A stretch of 64,000 nt of DNA from Candidatus Hydrogenedentota bacterium. GTDB lineage: Bacteria; Hydrogenedentota; Hydrogenedentia; Hydrogenedentales; Hydrogenedentaceae. The notes under the pieces were generated by a model, which searched no databases, was not told where the DNA came from, and worked only from the letters and a program-made list of their open reading frames with translations. The position numbers and the translations under genes are program-made. Shown here one piece after another: positions 42,891 through 52,533 of the stretch; positions within the stretch are counted from its first letter, which is position 1, and each line of letters opens with the position of its first letter. The stretch covers positions 1 through 64,000 of the forward strand of contig JAOAHN010000100.1 in the NCBI GenBank assembly GCA_026415215.1, in the 5' to 3' direction.

Positions 42891-45289
42891 TGTGAGACCT
42901 GTGCAGAGGGAAGAGTCCCTGTATTTTCTGTTACCTGGTTGATAAGATTTTTCGCCTGTTCAGCTAATGGATGAGAGGGAAAATCATTAATTAGTTCCCT
43001 CAAGGCTGTTTCTGCTTTCTTATTCTCATTTATCTTCAGGTAGCAATTGCTTGCTCTCCATAGCGATTCGGGAGAAAGATCTGGGTGTAAAAAGAGAATA
43101 GCCACTTTAAGATAATTTCTACCTGCTTTTTCAAATTCCCCTTTGGCTTCAAACATCTCTGCAAGATGAAATTGAGCTCGTGCTGAAGTTTCGCTACTAC
43201 CGCTGTTTGCACATCTCTCATAATATTCTAAAGCTTGCTCCACCTTACCCATACCCTCATAAAGTTGAGCTATTTTGTAAAGCGACTCCGAAGCGTATGT
43301 TGAAGTAGGTGCAATTTCTACCACTTTTGTATACTCTAATATTGCCTCTTCACTCTTCCCCAAATTCTGGAGGCACTCCGCAAGCTTGAATTGTAACTTA
43401 TGTGGCGCTGGGTAATCCTTAAGCGTTTCTATCATTTTCCTTAGTACTACTATTGCTTGTTCACATTTCTGCGAATCCAAATAGTACTGGGCTAACCAAG
43501 CAAACTGCTCACTATCTATAACAGTCATAGGATACTTAGTGACTACATTCATAAGTGCCTCAGCAGACCTCTCGTAATTATTCATCTCGTAACTTGCGAT
43601 TGAAATTATATGCCACACCTTCCCTGCTATTTCAGAAGGCGGGTTTTGAGCAAGAAGCGATTCAGCAACTTCCAAAGCCTTCAGTGGGTCTTTCTTATCT
43701 TTTATATAATAACTCGCTATCCTGATTTTGGCATCATATACCTGGGGAGACGACGGGAACTTCTTAATTAACTCCTCGTATGTATTCAAGGCAGAATCTG
43801 TTTCACCCAATTTTTCGTAGCAAACCGCAACTCTAAGCAACACCGCTTCTTCCATCTCTTTCCCCGCGGAAAGTTCTTTCGATTTGAGGAGGCTTTCAAG
43901 AGCCTTTCGCCAGTCGTTTTGCTTTGCTAAAAGATCAGCCATACGCAAATATGCGTTCAGCAACAAGGAATGGGCAGGATAATTTTGAATGAACTTTTCA
44001 TAAGACTTCAAGGCTATCTGATAAACTCCAAGATGTTCTGCACACTCAGCATATTTATACAGAGCCTCTCCAGCAAATCTATTTGTGGGGTATTTCTCAA
44101 ATACCACTTGAAATTCCTCCATGGCATCTTCAAAATTCCCCTCGATAACATAGATACATCCAATTAGAAACTCACCCTCTGGCTTTAGCGAAGAACTCTC
44201 TCCTCGCTCGAGAAAGGTTAAAACTTCCTTCTTGGCAGACTCGTAATCCTTTTTTATAAATTTTATCCACGCTGTTTTGTATATTGAATCCACTGCATAA
44301 GAACTGTCTGGATACTTAGTCCTGAGAAGCTCGTAATAACTCAGAGCTTCATCATGCCTGTTCTGCTCAAGGAGAGAGTTAGCTAAAATATAAGTAACGA
44401 AAGGGACTTTATCCGAAGATGGATAAGCTTGTACATAGCTTTTACACTCTTCTATAACAGAGTCAAATTTGCCCGACTGATAAAGTGCATGAATATATCC
44501 AAAATCTGCTTTTTCCTGATACTTACTACCTTTGAATTGATTCCTTAGTGTTTCATAAGTCTTTACTGCAGACTCAAACCAGCCTAATTGTGTGGAAAGT
44601 TCAGCAACTCTAAATACACTCTCTACCCTAATCTCTTTACTAACTCTGCTATCATTGGCTAACTCTGTCAAGATAGCCGAAGAATTTTCTAACTCACCCG
44701 TTTTTGCATAAAGATTACCGAGTAAGAACTTCCCAAAAGGAGTAAGTTGATGGTCTGGATATTTGCTTATCATCTCGTTGAGTATCGAGATAGCAAGTTG
44801 GTAGTTTTGTGTCTGATCGAGAGTGCGAGCATAGAAATACATGGCACGAGGTAGCAAGCTTGAATCCGTACCTGAATCGAGCACATTTTTTAGTAATTCT
44901 GTGCATTCTGCCCAGCGCTTTAGGTAGTAGAGACATTCCGCCTTAGAGATAGTAGCCTCTAATTTCTTTGAGGAATCTGTAAGTTTTGATAAAGCTTGGT
45001 CAAATGAGTTTATAGCAAGCTCATATTGCTTTTCTAATAAAGCACACTTACCCAATCTCAATAACGCTTCCCCAACATTTGGCGAGTTAGGGTACTTTGC
45101 AATAAAGTTTTTGTACTCATCTAAAGCTTCTTTAAAAAATTGTCTACTATACAAACCATTGGCAAAATCCAATAGGGTTTTCTCTTCCTGGGTAGAGGAA
45201 TTTTGTTGGGCAAAACATGCTACCGTGAAAGAAAAAACAATTGCATGGAATAAAATAGTATTTAGATATTTTAATTTGTCTTTATTCAT
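42887..45289 (-). CDS. Periplasmic TPR protein, 800 aa (YbgF/CpoB-like arrangement)
   Basis: The signal peptide ends near CFAQQ. The mature protein is almost entirely tetratricopeptide repeats, about 18-20 copies of 34-38 residues. Recurring features are G at position 8, Y/F at 11, A at 20 and 27, and P at 32 (AIKSFDQAL-like, EKYPxS, DEALSYYELLRTKYPDSSYA). It lies between exbD (18 bases) and the VWA gene (4-base overlap). Tol-Pal systems use the TPR protein CpoB next to TolQRA, so this may be the analogous periplasmic adaptor, though far longer. Confidence 0.82.
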   Translation of the reverse strand: MNKDKLKYLNTILFHAIVFSFTVACFAQQNSSTQEEKTLLDFANGLYSRQFFKEALDEYKNFIAKYPNSPNVGEALLRLGKCALLEKQYELAINSFDQALSKLTDSSKKLEATISKAECLYYLKRWAECTELLKNVLDSGTDSSLLPRAMYFYARTLDQTQNYQLAISILNEMISKYPDHQLTPFGKFLLGNLYAKTGELENSSAILTELANDSRVSKEIRVESVFRVAELSTQLGWFESAVKTYETLRNQFKGSKYQEKADFGYIHALYQSGKFDSVIEECKSYVQAYPSSDKVPFVTYILANSLLEQNRHDEALSYYELLRTKYPDSSYAVDSIYKTAWIKFIKKDYESAKKEVLTFLERGESSSLKPEGEFLIGCIYVIEGNFEDAMEEFQVVFEKYPTNRFAGEALYKYAECAEHLGVYQIALKSYEKFIQNYPAHSLLLNAYLRMADLLAKQNDWRKALESLLKSKELSAGKEMEEAVLLRVAVCYEKLGETDSALNTYEELIKKFPSSPQVYDAKIRIASYYIKDKKDPLKALEVAESLLAQNPPSEIAGKVWHIISIASYEMNNYERSAEALMNVVTKYPMTVIDSEQFAWLAQYYLDSQKCEQAIVVLRKMIETLKDYPAPHKLQFKLAECLQNLGKSEEAILEYTKVVEIAPTSTYASESLYKIAQLYEGMGKVEQALEYYERCANSGSSETSARAQFHLAEMFEAKGEFEKAGRNYLKVAILFLHPDLSPESLWRASNCYLKINENKKAETALRELINDFPSHPLAEQAKNLINQVTENTGTLPSAQVSQ

Positions 45290-45307
45290 AAACCCTGATT
45301 CGCCTTT

Positions 45308-45775
45308 CTATTGACTCCCAGCTTTTTCGTCAGTATCAGGAGGCTTAACGGTTTCTGTCCTCTTCAAATCCTTTATGGTTGCAAATGAAATGTTTTGAAT
45401 ACCTGCTTTCCTACAGCAATCCAACACCTGAATTGCATTTCCTAACATTGCATCCTTATCCCCCCTGATAATAACCGCACTTCCAGGAAAGTATTGGGAA
45501 ACTCTTACAAGAACATCCTGAAGTTCCTGCAACGACACAGGACGATTATTGACAACAATAGAACCGTCTCTCTTTAAGTTGATTATTATTTCCCCTTGGC
45601 TTCTACTCATCGTCTTTGAAGTTTCCGCCTTGGGAAGGGTAATATCCACTTCTGATTCAAGGACACCGTATACAGTGGTAGCCATAAAGAAAACCAGTGT
45701 AAGAAACACAATGTCTATCAAAGGAGCCATTTGAATGGGCTCTGGCTCTTGTTCAAAACTTCTTCTTATTCTCAT
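45308..45775 (-). CDS. exbD: ExbD/TolR-type proton-channel subunit
   Basis: 155 residues: a short cytoplasmic N-terminus (MRIRRSFEQEPEPI), one membrane helix beginning MAPLIDIVFLTLVFFMATT with the essential Asp at about residue 25, then a periplasmic domain (about 45-145). The Asp-in-helix, followed by a VEVTLPKA-like EVDITLPKAE strand, is diagnostic. It starts inside the exbB stop (4-base overlap). It couples the proton gradient to the TonB-like protein downstream. A C-terminal polar tail (KPPDTDEKAGSQ) is lineage-specific. Confidence 0.92.
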   Translation of the reverse strand: MRIRRSFEQEPEPIQMAPLIDIVFLTLVFFMATTVYGVLESEVDITLPKAETSKTMSRSQGEIIINLKRDGSIVVNNRPVSLQELQDVLVRVSQYFPGSAVIIRGDKDAMLGNAIQVLDCCRKAGIQNISFATIKDLKRTETVKPPDTDEKAGSQ

Positions 45776-46530
45776 CTTCGAGCTCCCCTGGTTAAAAGTT
45801 CTACAAACTCCGCACCAATAGCCTCTATCTCGAAAATAATTCGATTTAATCTTCCCCTGAGGTAGAAATAGATAGCCATAGCAGGTATCGCAATGACTAA
45901 TCCTCCAGCAGTAGTAACCATTGCAGTAGCTACACTGTATGCCATGGTTATCCCCTTCACTTGAGCATCATTAAACGCTATTGCCCCGAATGCCTGCATC
46001 ATACCCCAAACGGTGCCGAGTAAACCCAACAACGGAGCTAATACCCCAATATTGTTGAGATAAGAAATCTTCTGCCAAAGTAGACTTGCGCCTCTTTCGC
46101 CTTCACTTTCCATCGCATCCTGAATAACATATCTATCGTGCCCCACTAATTTTACTCCAGCATACACCATTTTGGAGATAATCTCATCACGATTTTCACA
46201 AAGCTCCATAATTGCCTTATAATCCCCGGCTTGTAGAAGATGATAGAACCTCCTGATCAAGTTTGCTGGGAGTTCTCTTCGTGGCGTGATAACAAGCAGT
46301 AAATAGATTGCCCAGACTAAACCGATGAAACCCAATCCCCCGATTATCCACAGTATTACACCCCCCGCCTTTATCATATCCCACAGGGTTAATCTTTCCC
46401 CCCCACTTGGAGCAACTAATCCCTCTGGTTGAACCCCAGGAGAAGAATCTTGAGCAAACAAACTCAACATAACTAATGCAAACAATAGAAACACTACGCA
46501 AAGAACACTTTGGTTCACTTTCTTAACCAT
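45772..46530 (-). CDS. exbB: ExbB/TolQ-type proton-channel subunit
   Basis: 252 residues with an N-terminal signal-like helix and polar linker (about 1-50). Three membrane helices follow: ILWIIGGLGFIGLVWAIYLL, then VLAPLLGLLGTVWGMMQAF, then ATAMVTTAGGLVIAIPAMAI. The last two carry the ExbB signatures (GLLGTVxGM and TxxGLxxAIP). The pentamer surrounds an ExbD dimer in the inner membrane. It is the first gene of the minus-strand operon running to 39415. A TATAAT box lies 79 bases upstream (46614-46609). The N-terminal extension with an extra helix is common in Planctomycetes-like groups. Confidence 0.92.
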   Translation of the reverse strand: MVKKVNQSVLCVVFLLFALVMLSLFAQDSSPGVQPEGLVAPSGGERLTLWDMIKAGGVILWIIGGLGFIGLVWAIYLLLVITPRRELPANLIRRFYHLLQAGDYKAIMELCENRDEIISKMVYAGVKLVGHDRYVIQDAMESEGERGASLLWQKISYLNNIGVLAPLLGLLGTVWGMMQAFGAIAFNDAQVKGITMAYSVATAMVTTAGGLVIAIPAMAIYFYLRGRLNRIIFEIEAIGAEFVELLTRGARR

Positions 46531-46571
46531 AGGGCTTCCTTCCTAAGCAGTTGAAAAATTAAAAACTGGTT

Positions 46572-46614
46572 GTTAAGGTCCTTAACATTCTAAATAATAA
46601 ACGCTTATATTATA
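46572..46614 (-). promoter_or_regulatory. exb operon -10 element and leader palindrome
   Basis: On the minus strand a perfect -10 TATAAT lies at 46614-46609. Downstream in the leader is GTTAAGG-T-CCTTAAC (46572-46586), 7 bp each side of one base, about 16-30 bases past the predicted start. No convincing -35 is seen. An operator or a weak leader hairpin are both possible. Confidence 0.4.
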
Positions 46615-46889
46615 ATCCAAACTTAGAATAATCCGTTGCAATAAATTTAGTTATCAACTAATTTATTATTAAAGAATTCCACACTTTTTCTAACTCAGAT
46701 TTAATTAACCTTTTTATTATGATTTACACAGTAAACGGTGAATATTCTCAAATGTAAACGACAAAATCCTTAGTGTTCTTTCCCGGTCAGAGTTAATAAT
46801 TACCTATTACTCGTCTTAAATGGCATAACTAACTTAACCACGAGACTGAAAAAGATACAAAAATTCTTAGGTAGAAAGGGTTTGGTATC
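46615..46889. other. Rest of the intergenic region between exbB and the beta-propeller gene
   Basis: The gap between genes is 359 bases (46531-46889); its left part holds the exb -10 and palindrome. The remainder is AT-rich. I see no RNA gene or ORF with a ribosome site. Confidence 0.5.
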
Positions 46890-49145
46890 TCAAGGATTTG
46901 TAATTAATCCTAAGTGTCTACCAAGCCAGTATGGGAAAAGATAAAAAGTGGGAGCCCATTCAGTTCTACCTCCACTACCTTGCACTGCCTCCCAACAATT
47001 TTTGTCCCATCTAATCACTCCTCTTTCCATTGGAGGCAATAATCGGGAAGTCTGGATTTTCTCCAAGATGGGTTCCCTAACCAATCTTATATCTTCCCGT
47101 GTGCTATTATCTACTGTCCAATCCACAAGGTCATAAGGAATATCTCTAAGAGTATGTATTGATTCCTTCAAGTTTGGATCTTTACCCATACACCAAGCGT
47201 AAATAAAATTAAAGAAAGGACTCTTTTCTTTACTCGCACCCTTATACCAATGCTCTATACTTTCTTTGAATATACTCAACCATTTTTCGTCTTTTTCATA
47301 CCTGAATAGAGCGGGATATGCAAATGCCAATAACTCATCATCAATATGTGTCCTCGCAGATGCTCCATAGTTCTTTGCCCTCTTGACTAATTCAGCATAA
47401 TTTTCATTAATTAACAATTGTTCATATTTTTCCTGATACTTTTTATCCCCTGTTATATGATAGGCAGTTTTGAGATATGAGAGTATTTCTACCGCATTTA
47501 TTCCTCTCTCATTTGCCCAATCTGGGTCATTTTTCAACTTTTCTGGAGACCACACACCCCATCTTGTATGCTTTCCGTCAATATCTTTGAGCACATACCC
47601 ATCTGAGATAATCCTATCCATCATCCTTCTTACCAATGCTTCTATTTTAATCTTATCCTCCTCGTCTGCACAGTAATCGTAGTAGATAGCTAAACCAAAG
47701 AAATGAGCGGTGATTTCATCACTGCTTGTATCCCCTTTCCATAACCATTTGCCATCATTAGACAACCTCCACCGATTCTCCACCACCTTATATCTGGGGT
47801 CTATTGCTTTAACATATATCTCCCTTTCAGGGGTAAAATCCTCATTAGGGTCAGCCATTGTTTTCCAGTCGCTTGGTATAACAGTGCGTGCTATGAAACC
47901 AGGCGAGCCTGTTACCTCTTCCAGAAACAATACTCCCTTAAAAATTTGTTTTGCTCTATTCCTAACAGAAATATCCTTTGTTACTGCGTATTCCAATGCG
48001 AGACTCGCCAAATACATTGTAGTATATCCCCCGTCATTGTCAGTGTCCATTGGTTCCCAAGTAGAAATATCTCCTGGAACTTTTAACTTACATTTCTCCA
48101 CAATGCCGGGCTCTCTTGTGTGTCTTTGTTGAGTGACCCACTCAAAATATTCTGCTTTTTCTCCAAGAGTCCTCATTTCTGTGCTCAATATGCTCACACC
48201 CTCAGATGTGGATACAACAATTTTCCCTTTCCATAGGTCTACATCTTTCACATGGTCGGATACCAACCAGCGTCTACTTCTAAATACCTTTTTCTCCTTA
48301 CCACGAAGTAAAACTAAGCCATTAGCAGTGCCAACCCAAACCCTATCTTTTCCTTCATCATACACGATAGATGTTATCTCTCCACTTGGAAATCTTTTGT
48401 AGGGGATTTTCTTAACTACTTTATCCTCTCTCAGAATAGTTACTCCTCCCAATCCACCTACCCACAATTCTCCATTAGGCAGAAATGTCGCCGATTTGAG
48501 AGCATTTGATATAAGTTCTAAACCAGTAGGAAAACTTTCATCAAATATATTTTCTTTATGTGTGTAATGAGTAATCTCATTGCCCTTTATACCCACAAGA
48601 CCCATATCAGTTGCCACCCATATTTTTCCCGTGGCATCTACAACTAACTTTCTTATACTTCTCGGAATCTTAACATCAATTTTTCGCAATTTACTTTCCT
48701 CCTTGTCACAACTAAAAATACCTTGGGGCCCTCCAAAGAAAAAACTATTGTTGGCAAGGACTAATGTTACTGTGGGAATCCCTTTTGTCTCTTCAAGTAG
48801 TTCAAACTCACCATTTTGGAATTGATAAATTCCGTTCCACGCCCCTACATACATCTCATTTTCGTTCACCCGGAGCAAATCAAACACAGGTCCGTTTATA
48901 CTGCTAACAATTTCCCACTTAGATGACCCTATATTCAAAACAAATAGTCCATTTAGAGTTCCCAAATAAACCTTTTCCTTTCCAGGAGAACCAAAATAAC
49001 ATACAGGTTGAAAATAATTTTCCGTGAGATCGGGTAGCCCATCTATCGGCAGAGGCTCGTGAAAAAAATGTTCCCAGGGTTCATCAATAACTTGCGATAG
49101 CGTCAAGTCTAAGGTAAAAACCGAAATTGCTACTAAGATTAACAT
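46890..49145 (-). CDS. Secreted beta-propeller plus (alpha/alpha)-barrel protein, probable carbohydrate enzyme
   Basis: 751 residues: a signal peptide (MLILVAISVFTLDLTLSQ), then about seven Reg_prop-type propeller blades to about residue 330 (KIWVATDMGLVGI, ELWVGGLGGVTIL, RVWVGTANGLVLL, KIVVSTSEGVSIL). After that comes an all-helical half with toroid-enzyme features (DTDNDGGYTTMYLASLALEY, WLWKGDTSSDEITAHFFGL, ELLAFAYPALFRYEKD). The propeller type is normally the sensor part of hybrid histidine kinases; here it precedes a glycan-enzyme-like barrel. Substrate unknown. GGAGAAAGGA precedes the ATG. Divergent from the nucleoside hydrolase gene. Confidence 0.7.
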   Translation of the reverse strand: MLILVAISVFTLDLTLSQVIDEPWEHFFHEPLPIDGLPDLTENYFQPVCYFGSPGKEKVYLGTLNGLFVLNIGSSKWEIVSSINGPVFDLLRVNENEMYVGAWNGIYQFQNGEFELLEETKGIPTVTLVLANNSFFFGGPQGIFSCDKEESKLRKIDVKIPRSIRKLVVDATGKIWVATDMGLVGIKGNEITHYTHKENIFDESFPTGLELISNALKSATFLPNGELWVGGLGGVTILREDKVVKKIPYKRFPSGEITSIVYDEGKDRVWVGTANGLVLLRGKEKKVFRSRRWLVSDHVKDVDLWKGKIVVSTSEGVSILSTEMRTLGEKAEYFEWVTQQRHTREPGIVEKCKLKVPGDISTWEPMDTDNDGGYTTMYLASLALEYAVTKDISVRNRAKQIFKGVLFLEEVTGSPGFIARTVIPSDWKTMADPNEDFTPEREIYVKAIDPRYKVVENRWRLSNDGKWLWKGDTSSDEITAHFFGLAIYYDYCADEEDKIKIEALVRRMMDRIISDGYVLKDIDGKHTRWGVWSPEKLKNDPDWANERGINAVEILSYLKTAYHITGDKKYQEKYEQLLINENYAELVKRAKNYGASARTHIDDELLAFAYPALFRYEKDEKWLSIFKESIEHWYKGASKEKSPFFNFIYAWCMGKDPNLKESIHTLRDIPYDLVDWTVDNSTREDIRLVREPILEKIQTSRLLPPMERGVIRWDKNCWEAVQGSGGRTEWAPTFYLFPYWLGRHLGLITNP

Positions 49146-49307
49146 TCCTTTCTCCTTGTTAACTTTTATTAAATATGATAACTAAATCCCAATCATAGAA
49201 TAGAGTAGCAATTTTTGATTGATATTTGCCAAAGCGTATTGTTTTTATACAAAATATAATAACAAGTGGAGAAATGAATTAAAGTTAGCTAATAAGGAAG
49301 AAAATTT

Positions 49308-50504
49308 GTGGCTACCCGCAGAGAATTTCTTCAGCAACTCACTTCCCTTTCCATAGGACTACCAACAATCGGTTTTTCTCAAATACCACCTTTTACTATG
49401 GGAGATTCTCCAGTTCCAGTTGTAGACATTACAGACCTTTATCACCCTCCTCAAGATTTCGGTGACACATTCGATTTAATTTTTCCCTATGCAGTTCCAG
49501 AGGTTTCGCTAAAAGGCATTTTGTTTGATGTTACTCATAGATACCGCGTGCCATACCCCGGTGAAGGGGAAAATCAACTATATAGTGACCCACTCGGAGG
49601 TAGAGAGCCTGGTGTTATTACTGTATGGCAGTTGAACTACCTCTTTGACAAAGCAGTCCCCTCTGCACCATGTACATTCGAACCTCTCGCCTCACAAACC
49701 GATACTCAACTAACCCGTGGCGAGTTCGAGAATCAAGGATTAACTCTTTTAATGACTATATTAGAAAAGTCTTCACAGCCAGTCGAAGTAGTTTCATTTG
49801 GCTCAGCCCGACCATTAGCTTTAGCAATTAATAGATTTCCAGACCTGTTGAGGAAAAAAGTTTCGAAAATCCATCTATGTGCAGGTTCATATCCACCCGG
49901 CGAATTACTGGAATGGAATGTGAAGCTTGATCCCGAAGCTTTCATCCGTGTGATATCTACAGATTTGCCCATAATAATTTATCCATGTGCGGAAAGAGGC
50001 AATGCATTTGCCCTCGGAAATTACAATACTTACTGGCTTATGCCCAATCTTGAGTTTCTAAAGGATATTGATCCACGATTGTTGAGATTCTTAGTCTACT
50101 CCCATAGTAGGAGCAACAGAGTGGATTTCCTACAAGTTCTCGAAGAGGAACCTCCAGAGGATGCTACACAAGCTTTGCTTCGGCGAGCACACAATGTCTG
50201 GGAAACTGATGTGTGGTTAGAAGTTAGTAAACGGGTGCTTGTCCAACGCGCGGATGCCAGCTACAGAATCATATTACAATCAGAGAAAAAAGTCTCTGAC
50301 AGACCAGTCCCAACTGCGCTTGTTCCCGTTAGGCTGATACCCAAAGATGATGGTAATTTCGAGGTCGACTTCGATGCTGATAAGAAGCCACATAAAATAT
50401 TCTATCGGCGTGATCCGGATGAACATCAGCGTGCAATGCGTGAAGCAATTCCCGAACTATATAAATCATTTAAGAGCACATATAGAAAGTTTCAAACTAA
50501 ATAG
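49308..50504 (+). CDS. Tat-exported nucleoside-hydrolase-like protein
   Basis: The 398-residue protein starts with a twin-arginine signal (RREFLQQLTSLSIG). The body follows the nucleoside hydrolase fold: an Asp-rich start (VVDITDLYHPPQDFGD), a GILFDVTHR strand, VEVVSFGSARPLALAINRFP, then KIHLCAGSYPPGELLEWNVK with the ENNxxxDP-like NVKLDPEAFIRVI. The canonical DxDxGxDD at the extreme N-terminus is not clear, so the reaction is uncertain (purine/pyrimidine riboside or a sugar relative). GTG start with AAGGAAG 8 bases upstream. The GH-like gene follows after 11 bases, forming one operon. Confidence 0.7.
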   Translation: MATRREFLQQLTSLSIGLPTIGFSQIPPFTMGDSPVPVVDITDLYHPPQDFGDTFDLIFPYAVPEVSLKGILFDVTHRYRVPYPGEGENQLYSDPLGGREPGVITVWQLNYLFDKAVPSAPCTFEPLASQTDTQLTRGEFENQGLTLLMTILEKSSQPVEVVSFGSARPLALAINRFPDLLRKKVSKIHLCAGSYPPGELLEWNVKLDPEAFIRVISTDLPIIIYPCAERGNAFALGNYNTYWLMPNLEFLKDIDPRLLRFLVYSHSRSNRVDFLQVLEEEPPEDATQALLRRAHNVWETDVWLEVSKRVLVQRADASYRIILQSEKKVSDRPVPTALVPVRLIPKDDGNFEVDFDADKKPHKIFYRRDPDEHQRAMREAIPELYKSFKSTYRKFQTK

Positions 50505-50515
50505 GAGTATTGAGA

Positions 50516-51943
50516 ATGAAGCGAATTAATATAATTTCATTGATAATTATACTCTGTGCAACTACCGCAATAGCGGTAGAGGTGGCAATTGATAAAGATA
50601 AAATGTTAAAAGTGGATGGTAACAGAACTTTCATCCTTGGGCTCTACTCTCCTCGAATTGACGATTTTGAAGAGTTAACACTTCTTAAAAAAGCAGGTTT
50701 CAATCTTGTTTCTGCTCCAGTAGACGAATCTAAAATCGCTAAGATTGCAGAAAGCGGTTTATGGGTGTGGGTAAATATCCATTCTGCAGTTGGATCAGAT
50801 GACCCCCAAAAGAGAGATTCTGACCTAAGAAACCTTATCGAAAAAATAAAGCTACAGCCCAACTTTTTGGTGTGGGAGATGCCTGACGAAGCGCTTTGGA
50901 ATATCTACTTAAGAAATTTCGAAGCAAAGAGATTTGAAGAACCAAAACTTATTATGGAAAAAATCGGGAACCTGAGCGATCAAAAATTGAAAGGCGATAT
51001 CGAAGCGAAGCTTAACATAGCGGTTAACTTCTACTCTAAGGGGTTGTGGGAAGAGGGAGAAAAGGTCGTTCAAGAGATATGGCAAATTCTTGGAGAAACC
51101 TCTCCCTATGCTAACTATTCTATGGCTCGGATAGAGGAACATAAAAATAAAGAGCTCGAAAAATTACAACATGCATATAAACTGTTGAATGAATTGGACT
51201 ATAAACATCCCGTATGGATGAATCACGCACCGAGAAACTCTATGGAAAGCTTGAGAAAATTTAGTCAAACTGCGGATATAATTGGCTGTGATATTTACCC
51301 AGTTCCTATGCACCCGAAATTGAGACACTCGGACCTGATGGACCAAACTATGGCATGTGTAGGGGCATATACTCGCAGAATGCAAGCCATAGACCCACAA
51401 AAACCTGTATGGATGGTAATACAAGGTTTCAACTGGGGCTCACTCCAAGGAGATATTTATGAAAGAAGTGGAGACGAGCAAAAAGGTTTTAGACCTCCAA
51501 CCCTAAGTGAAATAAGATTTATGGGCTTTGACTGTATAGTAAATGGTGCACGAGGCATACTATTCTGGGGAACTCATTATGTGGATAGAAATTCTCAACT
51601 TTGGAAAGATCTCCTTACCTTTGCTTCAGAAATAAACCGTTTCAAACATGTTTTGGCAGAAGAAGATGCTAATGAAGGTCTTAAAATTAAATGCGATGAA
51701 ATCTATGGTTCTGGGGACCGTGGAATAATAACGCTGATTAAACTACACAATGGTAAGCCTTACACATTCATTGTAAACGAATGGCATGAATGCGGTATAA
51801 GATACTATATCTCCTCTCCACATTTTCACCCAGGGATGAAACTAAAAGAGTTTTACTCGGGAGCGGAACTCTCCCTTTCATCAAATGTGCTGTCCTATGG
51901 GATAGAAAACTTCGGTGTTCAAGTTTGGACCCCTGTAGATTAA
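50516..51943 (+). CDS. Secreted TIM-barrel glycoside-hydrolase-like protein
   Basis: 475 residues with a signal peptide (MKRINIISLIIILCATTAIA). A TIM-barrel progression follows: FILGLYSPR, LKKAGFNLVSAPV, WVWVNIHSA, FLVWEMPDEALW (a candidate acid Glu after strand 4), DIIGCDIYPVP, WMVIQGFNWG, and the glycan-facing GARGILFWGTHYV. It resembles GH2-C/GH5-type barrels with a final beta domain (FHPGMKLKEFYSGAEL). The exact GH family is not recognised. ATG 50516 is chosen (AGGAG at 50503-50507) over the in-frame TTG at 50510. Co-transcribed with the nucleoside-hydrolase-like gene. Confidence 0.7.
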   Translation: MKRINIISLIIILCATTAIAVEVAIDKDKMLKVDGNRTFILGLYSPRIDDFEELTLLKKAGFNLVSAPVDESKIAKIAESGLWVWVNIHSAVGSDDPQKRDSDLRNLIEKIKLQPNFLVWEMPDEALWNIYLRNFEAKRFEEPKLIMEKIGNLSDQKLKGDIEAKLNIAVNFYSKGLWEEGEKVVQEIWQILGETSPYANYSMARIEEHKNKELEKLQHAYKLLNELDYKHPVWMNHAPRNSMESLRKFSQTADIIGCDIYPVPMHPKLRHSDLMDQTMACVGAYTRRMQAIDPQKPVWMVIQGFNWGSLQGDIYERSGDEQKGFRPPTLSEIRFMGFDCIVNGARGILFWGTHYVDRNSQLWKDLLTFASEINRFKHVLAEEDANEGLKIKCDEIYGSGDRGIITLIKLHNGKPYTFIVNEWHECGIRYYISSPHFHPGMKLKEFYSGAELSLSSNVLSYGIENFGVQVWTPVD

Positions 51944-51951
51944 CTAAAAAA

Positions 51952-52533
51952 TCACTTACTAACTATATCACCATCAACAGTTTGATATTTTTGCCCAGGC
52001 TCGAGAATTTCTACCCTCGCTTTGTAAAAAGCATCCTTTATAGCGGACAAGGACTTAGACGGATAATTATTTGCCTTTAAAATGCCCTCGTATAGAGCCC
52101 AGCGGTCATTGTTCTCACTCATTACTATTAATGCATTTTTATCCCTCTGGTGGCGAGTAGTCTTCTTTTTATATTCACTGGTTCTCAATATAGCGATAAG
52201 CCCGCCATTTTGCTCATAGATAAAACCTGAATTTAACAATTCTTTAACTAATTGACTCCGTAACCCTCTGGTTTTTATTGCTTGCCTTATCTGTGGAGTA
52301 TCTAAATTGATGCTACCCACTTTATATACTTCAAGCTCAGTTTTGCCGTTCCAAACTGCAGATTCTATTACCTTTGCCACATTAATAATATCATCCTCTG
52401 GTAAAGCAGAATAGTCAGGAGCAAGCCTTACAAAAGAGCCTATAGTCCCACATGATGGCACTAATAGTAAAATATGCATTAACACTAATATAAATAAAGC
52501 ATAAAATATATTTGAGAATGCCCATCTTTTCAT
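51952..52533 (-). CDS. Lipoprotein of unknown function at the end of the GGDEF/kinase operon
   Basis: 193 residues with a hydrophobic N-terminal helix and lipobox-like LLVPSC (Cys about 28). The mature part is mixed alpha/beta and basic, with a helix-rich middle (IRQAIKTRGLRSQLVKELLN) and DGDIVSK at the end. The ATG overlaps the GGDEF stop (ATGA at 52530-52533), so it belongs to that operon and may be the envelope sensor or output of the signalling group. No family recognised. Confidence 0.65.
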   Translation of the reverse strand: MKRWAFSNIFYALFILVLMHILLLVPSCGTIGSFVRLAPDYSALPEDDIINVAKVIESAVWNGKTELEVYKVGSINLDTPQIRQAIKTRGLRSQLVKELLNSGFIYEQNGGLIAILRTSEYKKKTTRHQRDKNALIVMSENNDRWALYEGILKANNYPSKSLSAIKDAFYKARVEILEPGQKYQTVDGDIVSK

